Source of the DNA: Hymenobacter sp. PAMC 26628
GTDB taxonomy: Bacteria > Bacteroidota > Bacteroidia > Cytophagales > Hymenobacteraceae
Length of the DNA: 64,000 bases
Direction: 5' to 3'
NCBI RefSeq assembly: GCF_001562275.1
Contig: NZ_CP014304.1
Location: forward strand, 806,001 to 870,000
A model generated the notes under the pieces. It did no database searches, was not told the DNA's origin, and saw only the letters and a list, made by a program, of their open reading frames with translations. Positions 28,976-36,520 of the stretch are shown in pieces. Every line of letters starts with the position of its first letter. Position 1 is the stretch's first letter. The position numbers and the translations under genes are program-made.

Positions 28976-29061
28976 GGGCCCCGGGACCCGCTTGGCCGTT
29001 GCATTAAGCCAAGCAGGTGCGGCATTCTCCTGAGAAGGAGGCGAATAGGTAGCACCAGCGC

Positions 29062-29092
29062 TTGGCTTCGCGGCCGGGCTGGGCTACCTTTC
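29062..29092 (+). promoter_or_regulatory. possible sigma-A promoter of the SRPBCC-DoxX gene
   Basis: TTG at 29062-29064, then 20 nt, then TACCTTTC at 29085-29092, close to TTG-N19-TAnnTTTG. It lies 10 nt before the ATG at 29102. Confidence 0.4.
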
Positions 29093-29101
29093 GCACGCGC
29101 T

Positions 29102-30067
29102 ATGAAGAACCCGCCGCTCTACGTTGAAGCCCGCATCCGCTGCCCCCTGGAGGCGCTGTGGGAGCACACCCAGCAGCCCGAATTGCACCAGCAATGGGAC
29201 CTGCGCTTCACCGAAATCACCTACCTGCCCCGGCCGTCGGAGGCCGCGCCCCAGCAGTTTTTGTACGCCACGCGCATCGGCTTTGGGCTGGGCGTGGCCG
29301 GGCGCGGCGAGAGCCTGGGCACCAAGGAAAAGAACGGCGAACGCACGTCGGTGCTCAAGTTTTGGTCCGACGAATGGGTGTCGCTCATCCGCGAGGGCGC
29401 TGGCTTCTGGAAGTACGTGCCCACGGCTGATGGCCTGCGGTTCTTCACCAAGTACGACTACCAAACGCGCGGGGGCCCCGCGGGCCAGTGGCTCGACCGG
29501 CTGGCGTTCCGGCCGCTCATCGGCTGGGCCACTGCCTGGAGCTTCGATTGCCTGCGGCTATGGCTCGAAACCGGGCAGCGGCCGGCCGTGTCGCGCCGCC
29601 TGGCCCTGGCCGACGGGCTGACGCGTGCCACGCTGGGCGCGGTGTGGGTGTACCAGGGCGTGGTGCCCAAACTGCTGTTTCCGGACACCGGCGAGCTGTC
29701 CATTTTGCAGGGCGCGGGCTTTTCGGCCGGCGCGGCGCATTACATAGCGGCGGGTGTGGGAATAGGCGAAATCCTGTTTGGCCTGCTATTTTGGCTGCTG
29801 CCGGCGCAGCGGCTGCGGCCCGTGTATTGGCTGCACTTGGTGGGGCTGCTGGTGCTGGGCGCCGGGGCCCTGTTTAGCCAGCCAGCCGTGTTCGTGGCGC
29901 CCTTCAACCCGCTCACGCTCAACGTCTCGCTGATGGCGCTGGCCGCCGTGGCACTCCTGCTACCCGCCGAAATGGTACCCCGCGCCGCTCGCTGCCTGCG
30001 CCAGCCGCCCCTTGGGGCCCCCGTGGCCGCGCCTACCGCTGTAGCGCCTGTGCCCCAACTCGTTTAG
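29102..30067 (+). CDS. SRPBCC-DoxX fusion membrane protein
   Basis: A 321-residue two-part protein. Residues 1-150 look like a SRPBCC/START-type ligand-binding fold (YVEARIRCPLEALWEHTQQPELHQQWD start, then FTKYDYQTRGG). Residues about 175-300 form four hydrophobic helices of the DoxX-like family (GAVWVYQGVVPKLLFPD, AAGVGIGEILFGLLFWLL). The C-terminus is Pro/Ala rich. The order SRPBCC then DoxX-like, next to a DUF4166 gene, recurs in other bacteria, where the modules are sometimes fused with an NAD-dependent dehydratase. A membrane redox or lipid-linked role is plausible but unproven. Confidence 0.75.
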   Translation: MKNPPLYVEARIRCPLEALWEHTQQPELHQQWDLRFTEITYLPRPSEAAPQQFLYATRIGFGLGVAGRGESLGTKEKNGERTSVLKFWSDEWVSLIREGAGFWKYVPTADGLRFFTKYDYQTRGGPAGQWLDRLAFRPLIGWATAWSFDCLRLWLETGQRPAVSRRLALADGLTRATLGAVWVYQGVVPKLLFPDTGELSILQGAGFSAGAAHYIAAGVGIGEILFGLLFWLLPAQRLRPVYWLHLVGLLVLGAGALFSQPAVFVAPFNPLTLNVSLMALAAVALLLPAEMVPRAARCLRQPPLGAPVAAPTAVAPVPQLV

Positions 30068-30130
30068 TTCGTCTTGCTCATTAGAGTGGTTCCCGAATTT
30101 GCCAGAGCTTCTCCCGAATAAAAAACCCAA

Positions 30131-30238
30131 AAAAAGGCCGTCAAGCTGAGCGCAGCCAAAGCATCTCTACTGCTCAACTAATCAGGATTACTGCTGCGGG
30201 AGAGATGCTTCGCTACGCGCTGCATGACGGCCTTTTTT
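30131..30238. repeat. GGTCATGC palindromic repeat, copy 1
   Basis: An imperfect palindrome of ~108 bp. The left arm is AGGCCGTCAAGCTGAGCGCAG...AAAGCATCTCT, the right arm AGAGATGCTTCGCTACGCGCTGCATGACGGCCT, with a unique ~35-nt centre. The ends run into A and T tracts, so it could also terminate transcription. It lies between the SRPBCC-DoxX and DUF4166 genes and is the most degenerate of six copies. Confidence 0.85.
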
Positions 30239-30275
30239 ATAATCTAAAACAAGTCTCCCTTCTTCAACCCCGTCC

Positions 30276-30956
30276 ATGGCCTCCATTTATCAGCAGCAGC
30301 TTGGCGCCGATTTTTATAAGCTGCACCCGCGCATTCAGGAGCGGCTGGCGTTTAGCAGCGAGGACAATCGCGCCTTTGTGGGCGAGGGCACGATGGAGCG
30401 CGTGTGGCACGGGCCGTTCTACACCCAGCCTTTTTTGCGCATTGGACTACGGCGCAACATTATGTTTCCCGACGCGGGCCAGAACGTGCCGTTCCGCATC
30501 GAAAACTACGCCTACCGCGACCCGCTGGGCCGCGAAACCGTGACTTGGGTGCGGCGCTTCGCCTTCCCGGGCCACACCCGCTGCTTCGACGCCACCATGA
30601 TTCGGAGCGAAACCCGCGGCCGCATCGTCGATTACCTGGGCACGCACCAGCACTTGGCCGTCGACATCGACCTGGCCGTGACCGCGCGGGGCGGCCTGCG
30701 GCTGCGCTCGGGCGAGCAGCGCTTCCACGAGGGGCCCGTGACGTTCCGGTTCCCGATGCTGTTTTCGGGCCTGGCCGACGTGGAGGAGTGGTACGACGAC
30801 GAGGCAGACTGCTACCGCATCCAGGTGGAGGTACGCAACCCGGTGTTTGGCAAGCTCTTCGGCTACTATGGCTCGTTCCGGCCCACCTGGCGCACAGTGG
30901 CCGCGGCCGACATTCCGGCCTACGCGCTGCCCGTACGCCACGAAATCCGCGACTGA
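30276..30956 (+). CDS. DUF4166 domain-containing protein
   Basis: A 226-residue soluble protein that is one DUF4166 domain throughout. It starts MASIYQQQLGADFYKLHPRI, with RFAFPGHTRCFDATMI at about 91-106, a GTHQHLAVDIDL block and HEGPVTFRFPMLFSG at about 149-163. It ends FGKLFGYYGSFRPTW... VRHEIRD. DUF4166 is usually found next to, or fused with, DoxX-like and SDR-type domains, matching its neighbour upstream. No biochemical activity is assigned. The predicted fold is mostly beta, possibly a lipid- or sterol-like ligand binder (inference). Confidence 0.85.
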   Translation: MASIYQQQLGADFYKLHPRIQERLAFSSEDNRAFVGEGTMERVWHGPFYTQPFLRIGLRRNIMFPDAGQNVPFRIENYAYRDPLGRETVTWVRRFAFPGHTRCFDATMIRSETRGRIVDYLGTHQHLAVDIDLAVTARGGLRLRSGEQRFHEGPVTFRFPMLFSGLADVEEWYDDEADCYRIQVEVRNPVFGKLFGYYGSFRPTWRTVAAADIPAYALPVRHEIRD

Positions 30957-31020
30957 GCCGCGCGGGGCCCCAGCGCGCTGCGGGGCCCCAAAAGGCATTT
31001 TTCAACCAGCTTTATCCGGT

Positions 31021-31770
31021 ATGAACCTGCAACTCACGCCCGCCCAGCGGCGCATCGAATTGGCCCGGCCCTGGGTGCTGCTGGGCATTTACGTTTTGCT
31101 GGCGATGGCGGGCTGGTGGTGGCTGGCCGTGCCGCTGGTGGTGGTGGTGTGCCTGGCGGCCTTCGTGCAGATGCACGACGCCATGCACAACGCGCTGGGC
31201 CTCAGCAAAGCCGCCAACAAGCGGGTGCTCAGCCTCAGCGGCTTGCTCATCCTCAAAAGTGGCCACGGTTTGCAGGTGACGCACTTGCGCCACCACGGCC
31301 GCTGCCTCACCGAGGCCGACCCCGAGGGGGCCCCCGCCACCTGGAGCTTCGGACGCGTGCTCTGGCAAGGCCCCTGGCACACGCTGATGCTGCGCCGCGA
31401 AGCCCTGCGCATCGCGCCCAATACCAAACAAATCCAGCTGCTGGAAACGGCCAGCACGCTGGCGCTGCTGGCGGGGTTTGTGGCGCTGTACTGGCTCACC
31501 GGCTCGCCGGTGGGGCTGGTGTACTGGGCCGTAGCATTTTTCATGAGCGCTACGATGCCCATCTGGGCCTCGTACGTGCCGCACCACGTGTCGTCGCGCA
31601 ACCCGGTGGCCCGCACCGCCGCCGCCCTCGCCCAAGCCTGGACGCCCATTACGGCCTCGTTCGCCTTCCATCACCTGCACCACCACTACCCGCGCGTGCC
31701 CACCGCCCTGCTCTACCGCGCCGCCGCCGAGCTGCCCCCGCCGCCCGAGGAGGAGCATCATCACCATTGA
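31021..31770 (+). CDS. fatty acid desaturase / carotenoid oxygenase-type membrane di-iron enzyme
   Basis: A 249-residue membrane enzyme with four hydrophobic segments and the three histidine boxes of the di-iron family: HDAMHN (about 57-62), HLRHH (about 84-88) and HHLHHHYPRVP (about 219-229). An NADH- or ferredoxin-driven oxidation of a lipid (acyl desaturation, or hydroxylation of a carotenoid) is expected; the substrate is not evident. It starts at the ATG 31021, 64 nt after the DUF4166 stop, and probably shares its transcript. The C-terminus is odd: PPPPEEEHHHH, a natural poly-His end. Confidence 0.82.
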   Translation: MNLQLTPAQRRIELARPWVLLGIYVLLAMAGWWWLAVPLVVVVCLAAFVQMHDAMHNALGLSKAANKRVLSLSGLLILKSGHGLQVTHLRHHGRCLTEADPEGAPATWSFGRVLWQGPWHTLMLRREALRIAPNTKQIQLLETASTLALLAGFVALYWLTGSPVGLVYWAVAFFMSATMPIWASYVPHHVSSRNPVARTAAALAQAWTPITASFAFHHLHHHYPRVPTALLYRAAAELPPPPEEEHHHH

Positions 31771-31811
31771 GCTGGCTGGGGCCCTAGGTAAGGATGTAGT
31801 CGTAAGGCTAT

Positions 31812-31917
31812 AAAAACAACGGTCATGCAGAGCGCAGCGAAGCATCTCTACCGCAGCAGTAAATGATTACTTGCGTGGTAAAGATGCTTCGCTGCGCTCT
31901 GCATGACCGTTGTTTTT
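31812..31917. repeat. GGTCATGC palindromic repeat, copy 2
   Basis: ~106-bp palindrome: AAAAACAACGGTCATGCAGAGCGCAGCGAAGCATCT and its near-perfect complement around a ~35-nt centre. It is downstream of the desaturase gene and ends in TTTTT, so it could be that gene's terminator. Confidence 0.9.
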
Positions 31918-32026
31918 CTCCAGACAAATATCTGGAAACCCATCAACCGATTACGAGCGCCCGGAGGCGCTAATAATCAAACGAAGCGCGGTGCTTTTGC
32001 ACGAAATCGGCCCATAAAGTGGGCTG

Positions 32027-32858
32027 CTAACCGGTGATGGCGGGAAAGTTGTCGAACGTGTCGTCGGCGCCCGGGATGGTGTGGGCAGCGTAGCGCTTGT
32101 AGTGGTCGTACACGCAGTCCATGTAGGCCATTTCGGCGCCAGCGGCGCGCATGTTTTTGCGGAAAATCTCGGGGGCCTCGGCTTCGTAGCGAAAGGGCTT
32201 GCCCAGTACTTCGGCCATGGTGGCGGCAATTTCGTCGTACGATTTGGCCTCGTAGCCCAACCGGTAGGTTTGGCCGGCGTGGCGCTCGGGGTGCAGCAGG
32301 GCCTGCACTGCTACCTGGGCCACGTCCTCGGCATCCACCCAACTCAGGCGCGCGTCGCCCACGTACTGCTGTATTGAGGCCCTGGCGCGCCACCTGGGTG
32401 CCGCCGTAGCTCAGCAGGTTTTGCATGAAGGTTTCGGGGCGCAGGTGCGTGAAGGAGAAGCCGCGCCACTCGATGTAGCGCTCCACGAGCTGGTGCCAGG
32501 CCCAGTGGGCCACCGTGGCATCGTCGCGCCCGCAGGCCCCCAGGTGCACCAGGTGCTGCACCCCGGCTTTTTGGGCCTAGTCGAGAAACGCCTTGCTCTG
32601 GCGCAGCATGTCCACGGTGTAGCCAGTCACCAGCAGGGCCCGGTCGATGCCGTGCAGGGCGGGCCCCAGGGTTTCTTCCTTGTCAAAGTCGAGAATAACG
32701 GTGCGAATGCCCGGGTCGTGAAACGGCTGGGCTTTTGCCGCCGAGCGCACCGCGGCTACGGGCGTAATGGAGTCGCCGGCGAGCAGGCGGCGCAGGGTGT
32801 CACCGCCAATCTGACCGGTGGCGCCGGTGATGAGGACGGTGGGTTTGGAAAGGGGCAT
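32027..32858 (-). pseudogene. NmrA/SDR-type NAD(P)-binding protein, broken by a stop and a frameshift
   Basis: The reading frame starts MPLSKPTVLITGATGQIGGDT (ATG 32856-32858), a Rossmann GATGxxG motif of atypical SDRs in the NmrA group. An in-frame TAG at 32577-32579 interrupts it after SKAFLD. The same frame then resumes with AGVQHLVHLGACG and RPETFMQNLLSYGG. At about 32374-32375 one extra base shifts the frame. Dropping it gives QGLIQQYVGDARLSWVDAEDVA, which continues with NmrA-like sequence to FDNFPAITG at 32027. The total length is 832 nt, one more than a multiple of three. Either a decaying gene or two sequencing errors. Confidence 0.8.
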
Positions 32859-32924
32859 GAAAAACGCAAACGGTGAAGGGCCCCAACCCAGCGGCACGGC
32901 CCAATGTTCAGGTTCGGGGCCCTT

Positions 32925-33494
32925 TTACAGCTTGTCCGATACCTGGTCGGAGAGCTGGCGGGCGGTGCGCAGGGTCTGGAATTCGGCCTGCTGCGAGCGG
33001 ATGGTCACCTTGTCGTCGAGCACGAAGTTGGCCCGCACCTGCTCGTAACGGCCGTTGAGGCTGCCGAGCACGGCGGCGGCGTTTGCCCAGTTGGCTGGGG
33101 TCCAGGTGCGGCGTTCGGCGCGCACTTTCTCGATGAAGCGGCTGTAAGCGTCGAGCAGGGCGGGGGCAGTGAGGGCCCCTACGGTGGTTTTCTCACGGAA
33201 GAAATCCGACACCTGCGAATCGGTGGCCCGGCCATCGGCGGCTATGGCAGTGCTGCCGCCGCTGGGCAACGCGGTGCCGGCGGGCAGGGTGGTGGTACGG
33301 GTGGTGCGGCGGATGACCTTGCCCGTGGCCGGGTCCAGGTCCTCAATTACTTCGGTTACCTGCTCGGAGGCGGGCTTAGTCGCAGTGGTGGGCTTGGCCA
33401 CGGTGGTGGTTTTGGTGGCGGGGTTGGTTTGGGCGCGGGCGGCCACGGGCAGCGCCAGCAGCAGCACGGCGGCAAGAAGTCGGGAATGATTCAT
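32925..33494 (-). CDS. exported protein of unknown function
   Basis: A 189-residue protein with a clear signal peptide (MNHSRLLAAVLLLALPVAARAQ). A Thr/Lys/Pro/Ala-rich linker follows (about 23-50), with TTTVAKPTTATKP, and then a repeat of charged residues (EVIEDLDPATGKVIRRTTRT). The C-terminal ~100 residues look helical (FIEKVRAERRTWTPANWANAAAVLGSL, then a final amphipathic helix). It is probably periplasmic. I do not recognise a family. It lies alone between the broken NmrA-type gene and the aminotransferase. Confidence 0.6.
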   Translation of the reverse strand: MNHSRLLAAVLLLALPVAARAQTNPATKTTTVAKPTTATKPASEQVTEVIEDLDPATGKVIRRTTRTTTLPAGTALPSGGSTAIAADGRATDSQVSDFFREKTTVGALTAPALLDAYSRFIEKVRAERRTWTPANWANAAAVLGSLNGRYEQVRANFVLDDKVTIRSQQAEFQTLRTARQLSDQVSDKL

Positions 33495-33586
33495 GGGTAA
33501 AAAAGATTGGCTGGGCCTTTAACGGCAAAGCGGGGCCCCGCGGGGGCCCTACGGCAATAAAGGGGCCAGGCTGCGCGGCGCCTCCT

Positions 33587-34747
33587 TCAGTGCAACGCTT
33601 CTTTTAGGGCCCCTGTTATGCGCTGCAGGTCGGCATCGGTGAGGGCGGTGCCGCTGGGCAGGCACAAGCCCCGGGCAAACAGGCCGGCACACACCGCGCC
33701 GCCGTACATCGGCGCCTCGGCAAAGAGCGGCTGCAGGTGCATGGGCTTCCAGAGGGGGCGGCTTTCGATGTTGCGGGCTTCGAGGGCCAGGCGCAGGGTT
33801 TCGGGGGTGGCGGCGGGGGCCCCGGCGGTCGGGTCAGGCGGGGCGAGCAGCACGGTGGTGAGCCATCGATTGGACTGGGCCCCGGGGGGCTCGGCGGCGG
33901 GGGCCACGGCCAAGCCGGGCAGGCCGGCAAGGTGCTCCTGGTACCACCGGAAAATCTCGCGGCGGCGCTTCACGCGGTCGGCCAGCAGGCCCATCTGGCC
34001 GCGGCCGATGCCGGCCAGGACGTTGCTCAGCCGGTAATTGTAGCCCACCTCCGAGTGCTGGTAGTGGGGGGCGGCGTCCTTGGCCTGGGTGGCCAGGTAG
34101 CGGGCGCGCTCGGCCAAGGCTGGGTCGTGCGTCACGAGGGCCCCGCCGCCGCTGGTGGTCAGTATCTTATTGCCATTAAACGAGAACACGCCCACTCGCC
34201 CGAAACCGCCCAGCGGCTGCTGCCGCCAGGTGCTCCCCAGGGCTTCGGCCGCGTCTTCGAGGATGGGGATATCGAACTCCTGGGCCAGGGCCACAATCTC
34301 CGCCACTTGGGCCGGCATGCCGTAGAGGTGCACCAGCAGCAGGGCCCGGGGCTTGCGGCCGCGCCGCAGCCGGTCCTCGATGGCTTCGCGCAGGCGCACG
34401 GGACAGATATTCCAGGTATCGCCTTCGCTGTCAACGAATACCGGCGTGGCCCCGCAGTACCGGATGGCGTTGGCAGTGGCCACGAACGTAAACGAGGGGC
34501 ACAGCACTTCGTCGCCGGCGCCCACGCCCAGCAGCAGCAGGCCCAGGTGTAGCGCCGCCGTGCCCGAGTTCAAGGCCACGCAAAACGGCACGCCCACCGC
34601 CGCGCAGATGTCGGCCTCGAAGCCCACCAAGTTGGGCCCCACGGGCGCCACCCAATTGTCCTCGATGGCCTTGTGCACGTAGTTCAGCTCGTGGCGGCCG
34701 AGGTGGGGTGGGGAAAGGAAAATTCGGTCGTGGTCTTGGCTGCGCAC
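33587..34747 (-). CDS. DegT/DnrJ/EryC1/StrS-family sugar aminotransferase (PglE-like)
   Basis: A 386-residue PLP-dependent aminotransferase of the sugar-nucleotide type. IFLSPPHLGRHELNYVHKAI is the usual start; LNSGTAALHLGL binds PLP phosphate; ILEDAAEALGS carries the PLP-ring Asp; FSFNGNKILTTSGGG has the Schiff-base Lys. The SPPHLG start and NGNKILTTSGGG strongly recall PglE/LegC-type enzymes that make UDP-4-amino sugars. With the two genes upstream (acetyltransferase, sugar transferase) it forms a bacillosamine-like set. The start is a GTG at 34745-34747; no ATG is available nearby. Confidence 0.88.
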   Translation of the reverse strand: MRSQDHDRIFLSPPHLGRHELNYVHKAIEDNWVAPVGPNLVGFEADICAAVGVPFCVALNSGTAALHLGLLLLGVGAGDEVLCPSFTFVATANAIRYCGATPVFVDSEGDTWNICPVRLREAIEDRLRRGRKPRALLLVHLYGMPAQVAEIVALAQEFDIPILEDAAEALGSTWRQQPLGGFGRVGVFSFNGNKILTTSGGGALVTHDPALAERARYLATQAKDAAPHYQHSEVGYNYRLSNVLAGIGRGQMGLLADRVKRRREIFRWYQEHLAGLPGLAVAPAAEPPGAQSNRWLTTVLLAPPDPTAGAPAATPETLRLALEARNIESRPLWKPMHLQPLFAEAPMYGGAVCAGLFARGLCLPSGTALTDADLQRITGALKEALH

Positions 34748-34753
34748 TAAGGG

Positions 34754-34855
34754 GAATTAAAAATTATGTATTAAAAATTAAAAATTTTGAGGGAGGAATT
34801 GTTCGGCTCTGCTTGAGCAGCCCTTCTTAATTCATCATTTTTAATTTTTAATTAA
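34754..34855. repeat. AATTAAAAATTA inverted repeat pair, locus 1
   Basis: AT-rich arms at 34754-34788 (GAATTAAAAATTATGTATTAAAAATT...) and 34826-34855 (TTAATTCATCATTTTTAATTTTTAATTAA) are in inverted orientation around a GC-normal 37-nt centre. They fill the gap between the aminotransferase start and the acetyltransferase stop. Confidence 0.8.
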
Positions 34856-34856
34856 C

Positions 34857-35549
34857 CTATTTAATCACCCGGGCCGGCACGCCCACGGCCGTGGTGCGGG
34901 GCGGCAGGGCGCGCACCACCACGGCGCCGGCCCCCACGGTGGTGTACTCGCCCACGGCCACGCCCTGGATGACGGTGGCCCCGGTGCCAAGGTACACGCC
35001 GGGGGCCAGCCGGGCGGCGCCGCCCACGTTGGCGCGCGGCATCAGCGAGCAGAACTCGCCCAGCACGGCGTCGTGGCCCACGGTGCAGCCCAGGTTGAGC
35101 AGCACAAAGCGGTCGAGGGCGATGTCGCAGGTCAAAATGCAGCCCTGCTGGATGATGCAGCCCTCGCGCAAGCTGATGCGCTGGGCGGGCCCCAGCACCA
35201 CGCCCGGGTGCACCAGCGCCGGAAACGCCAGCTGCGCCGAGGTGAGGCGGCCCACCACGGTGGCCCGGCCGGCGCTGCTGCCCACGGCCACGGCCACGGC
35301 CAGCGGCTCAGCGGTGGCGTTGAGGTCGGCGCCGGTGCCCAGGTAGGGCAGGCCGGCCACGGTGGGCGTGGCAGGCGCTACGTCGTCGTAAAAGCCGCGC
35401 ACCTCCCAGGCGGGGGCCCCGTCGGGGCCCGGGGGCAGCTGCTGCACCAGGCCCAGCACCTCGCGCCCCAGCCCGCCGGCCCCAAAAATGACGAGCGGCC
35501 GGCCGGTGCCGGGCCCGGCGTAGTAATCCGAAAAGAACAATTGGGTCAT
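34857..35549 (-). CDS. NeuD/PglD-family sugar O/N-acetyltransferase
   Basis: A 230-residue acetyltransferase. It has an N-terminal Rossmann-like sugar-nucleotide-binding domain (PLVIFGAGGLGREVLGLV, about 18-35) and a C-terminal left-handed beta-helix with hexapeptide repeats. The catalytic His is in VGHDAVLGEF. The end is the typical TTVGAGAVVVRALPP... VGVPARVIK. It is expected to acetylate the 4-amino group of a UDP-sugar using acetyl-CoA. The start is the ATG 35547-35549; the frame runs 20 codons further without support. It lies between the sugar transferase and aminotransferase genes, all on one strand. Confidence 0.88.
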   Translation of the reverse strand: MTQLFFSDYYAGPGTGRPLVIFGAGGLGREVLGLVQQLPPGPDGAPAWEVRGFYDDVAPATPTVAGLPYLGTGADLNATAEPLAVAVAVGSSAGRATVVGRLTSAQLAFPALVHPGVVLGPAQRISLREGCIIQQGCILTCDIALDRFVLLNLGCTVGHDAVLGEFCSLMPRANVGGAARLAPGVYLGTGATVIQGVAVGEYTTVGAGAVVVRALPPRTTAVGVPARVIK

Positions 35550-35612
35550 GCGGCGGGCAGGTGGGGCAGGGGGCAAGTGAGCCGCAAAGGTCGGCCCGGG
35601 GCCCCACACCGC

Positions 35613-36263
35613 CTACGCCGGGCCCCGAAAAGCCTCGGTTGTGGCCTGGCCCGGGGCCGCCACGCCCGCGCCGCCCAGCACGCGGCCCGCGGTGCGCCAC
35701 AGTATTTTCAGATCCAGCGCCAACGACAGGTGGTCGATGTACCAGGTATCAAAAGCGAATTTTTCCTCCCACGCAATGGCGTTGCGCCCGTTCACCTGGG
35801 CCCAGCCCGTGAGGCCAGGGCGCACCAGGTGCCGCCGCGCCTGCGCCGGCGAATACAGCGGCAGGTACTGCGGCAGCAGCGGCCGGGGCCCCACCAAGCT
35901 TAGGTCGCCGCGCAGGATGTTCCAGAGTTGGGGCAGCTCGTCGAGCGAAGTGGCCCGCAGCCAGCGGCCTAGCCGCGGCAGGCGCTGGGCGTCGGGCAGC
36001 AGTTGGCCAGTGGCTGGGTCGCGGGCCATGGTCATGGTTTGCAGTTTGTAGAGCGTAAACAGCCGGCCGCCCAGCCCCGGCCGCGGCTGCCGAAACAGGC
36101 AGGGGCCCCGGTTTTGGGCGGCGGCCAGCAGGGCCCCCAGCGCCAGCAGTGGCAGGGCCGGGGGCAGCAGCGCCAGGGCCCCGGCCACGTCGAGCCAGCG
36201 CTTGCCACGGCGCACGTAGAAACTTTGGGCGGGGAATGCTGAATTTTGGGCGGCCGCGGGCAT
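35613..36263 (-). CDS. undecaprenyl-phosphate sugar phosphotransferase (PglC/WcaJ-type)
   Basis: A 216-residue bacterial sugar transferase that moves a sugar 1-phosphate onto a polyprenyl phosphate, starting a glycan. One N-terminal membrane helix (about 27-50) follows KRWLDV. The catalytic block has TSLDELPQLWNILRGDLSLV followed by GPRP, and the C-terminal end VRPGLTGWAQVNGRN is conserved. Length near 200 matches the minimal PglC form rather than the long WbaP form. The start is the ATG 36261-36263; the longer frame begins inside a repeat and is spurious. First gene of the putative bacillosamine-type operon. Confidence 0.9.
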   Translation of the reverse strand: MPAAAQNSAFPAQSFYVRRGKRWLDVAGALALLPPALPLLALGALLAAAQNRGPCLFRQPRPGLGGRLFTLYKLQTMTMARDPATGQLLPDAQRLPRLGRWLRATSLDELPQLWNILRGDLSLVGPRPLLPQYLPLYSPAQARRHLVRPGLTGWAQVNGRNAIAWEEKFAFDTWYIDHLSLALDLKILWRTAGRVLGGAGVAAPGQATTEAFRGPA

Positions 36264-36378
36264 GAACAAAAATAGGCCCCCGGCCCGGGCGGCCAGCTTT
36301 TCGCCGGCTGCCCGGTAATCCCCAGGGCTCCCAGGCAGATTTATTAAAACGTTCCAGGGGCTCCGGTACAGATTTATT

Positions 36379-36476
36379 AGACCGTCATGCAGAGCGCAGC
36401 GAAGCATCTCTACTGCGTAACTAACTCTGATTGCTGCCGCGGTAAAGATGCTTCGCTGCGCTCTGCATGACGGTCT
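36379..36476. repeat. GGTCATGC palindromic repeat, copy 3
   Basis: ~98-bp palindrome: AGACCGTCATGCAGAGCGCAGCGAAGCATCTCTAC and complement with a short unique centre. It lies between divergent genes (sugar transferase and ispE), so here it cannot be a terminator for both. It contains an ATG in frame with ispE. Confidence 0.9.
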
Positions 36477-36520
36477 ACTGTAGCTATTTAATTATTCTCC
36501 ACCCAGCACTCTTTCCCGCC

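Noticed and set aside
34754..34855. AT-rich short repeats considered as CRISPR repeats
   Set aside because: Only two inverted arms per locus, with no regular spacers and no cas genes. This is a dispersed inverted-repeat family.
36264..36407. N-terminal extension of the sugar transferase starting MLRCALHDG
   Set aside because: The extension is translated from the palindromic repeat and lacks family similarity. The ATG at 36261-36263 fits the PglC-type start.
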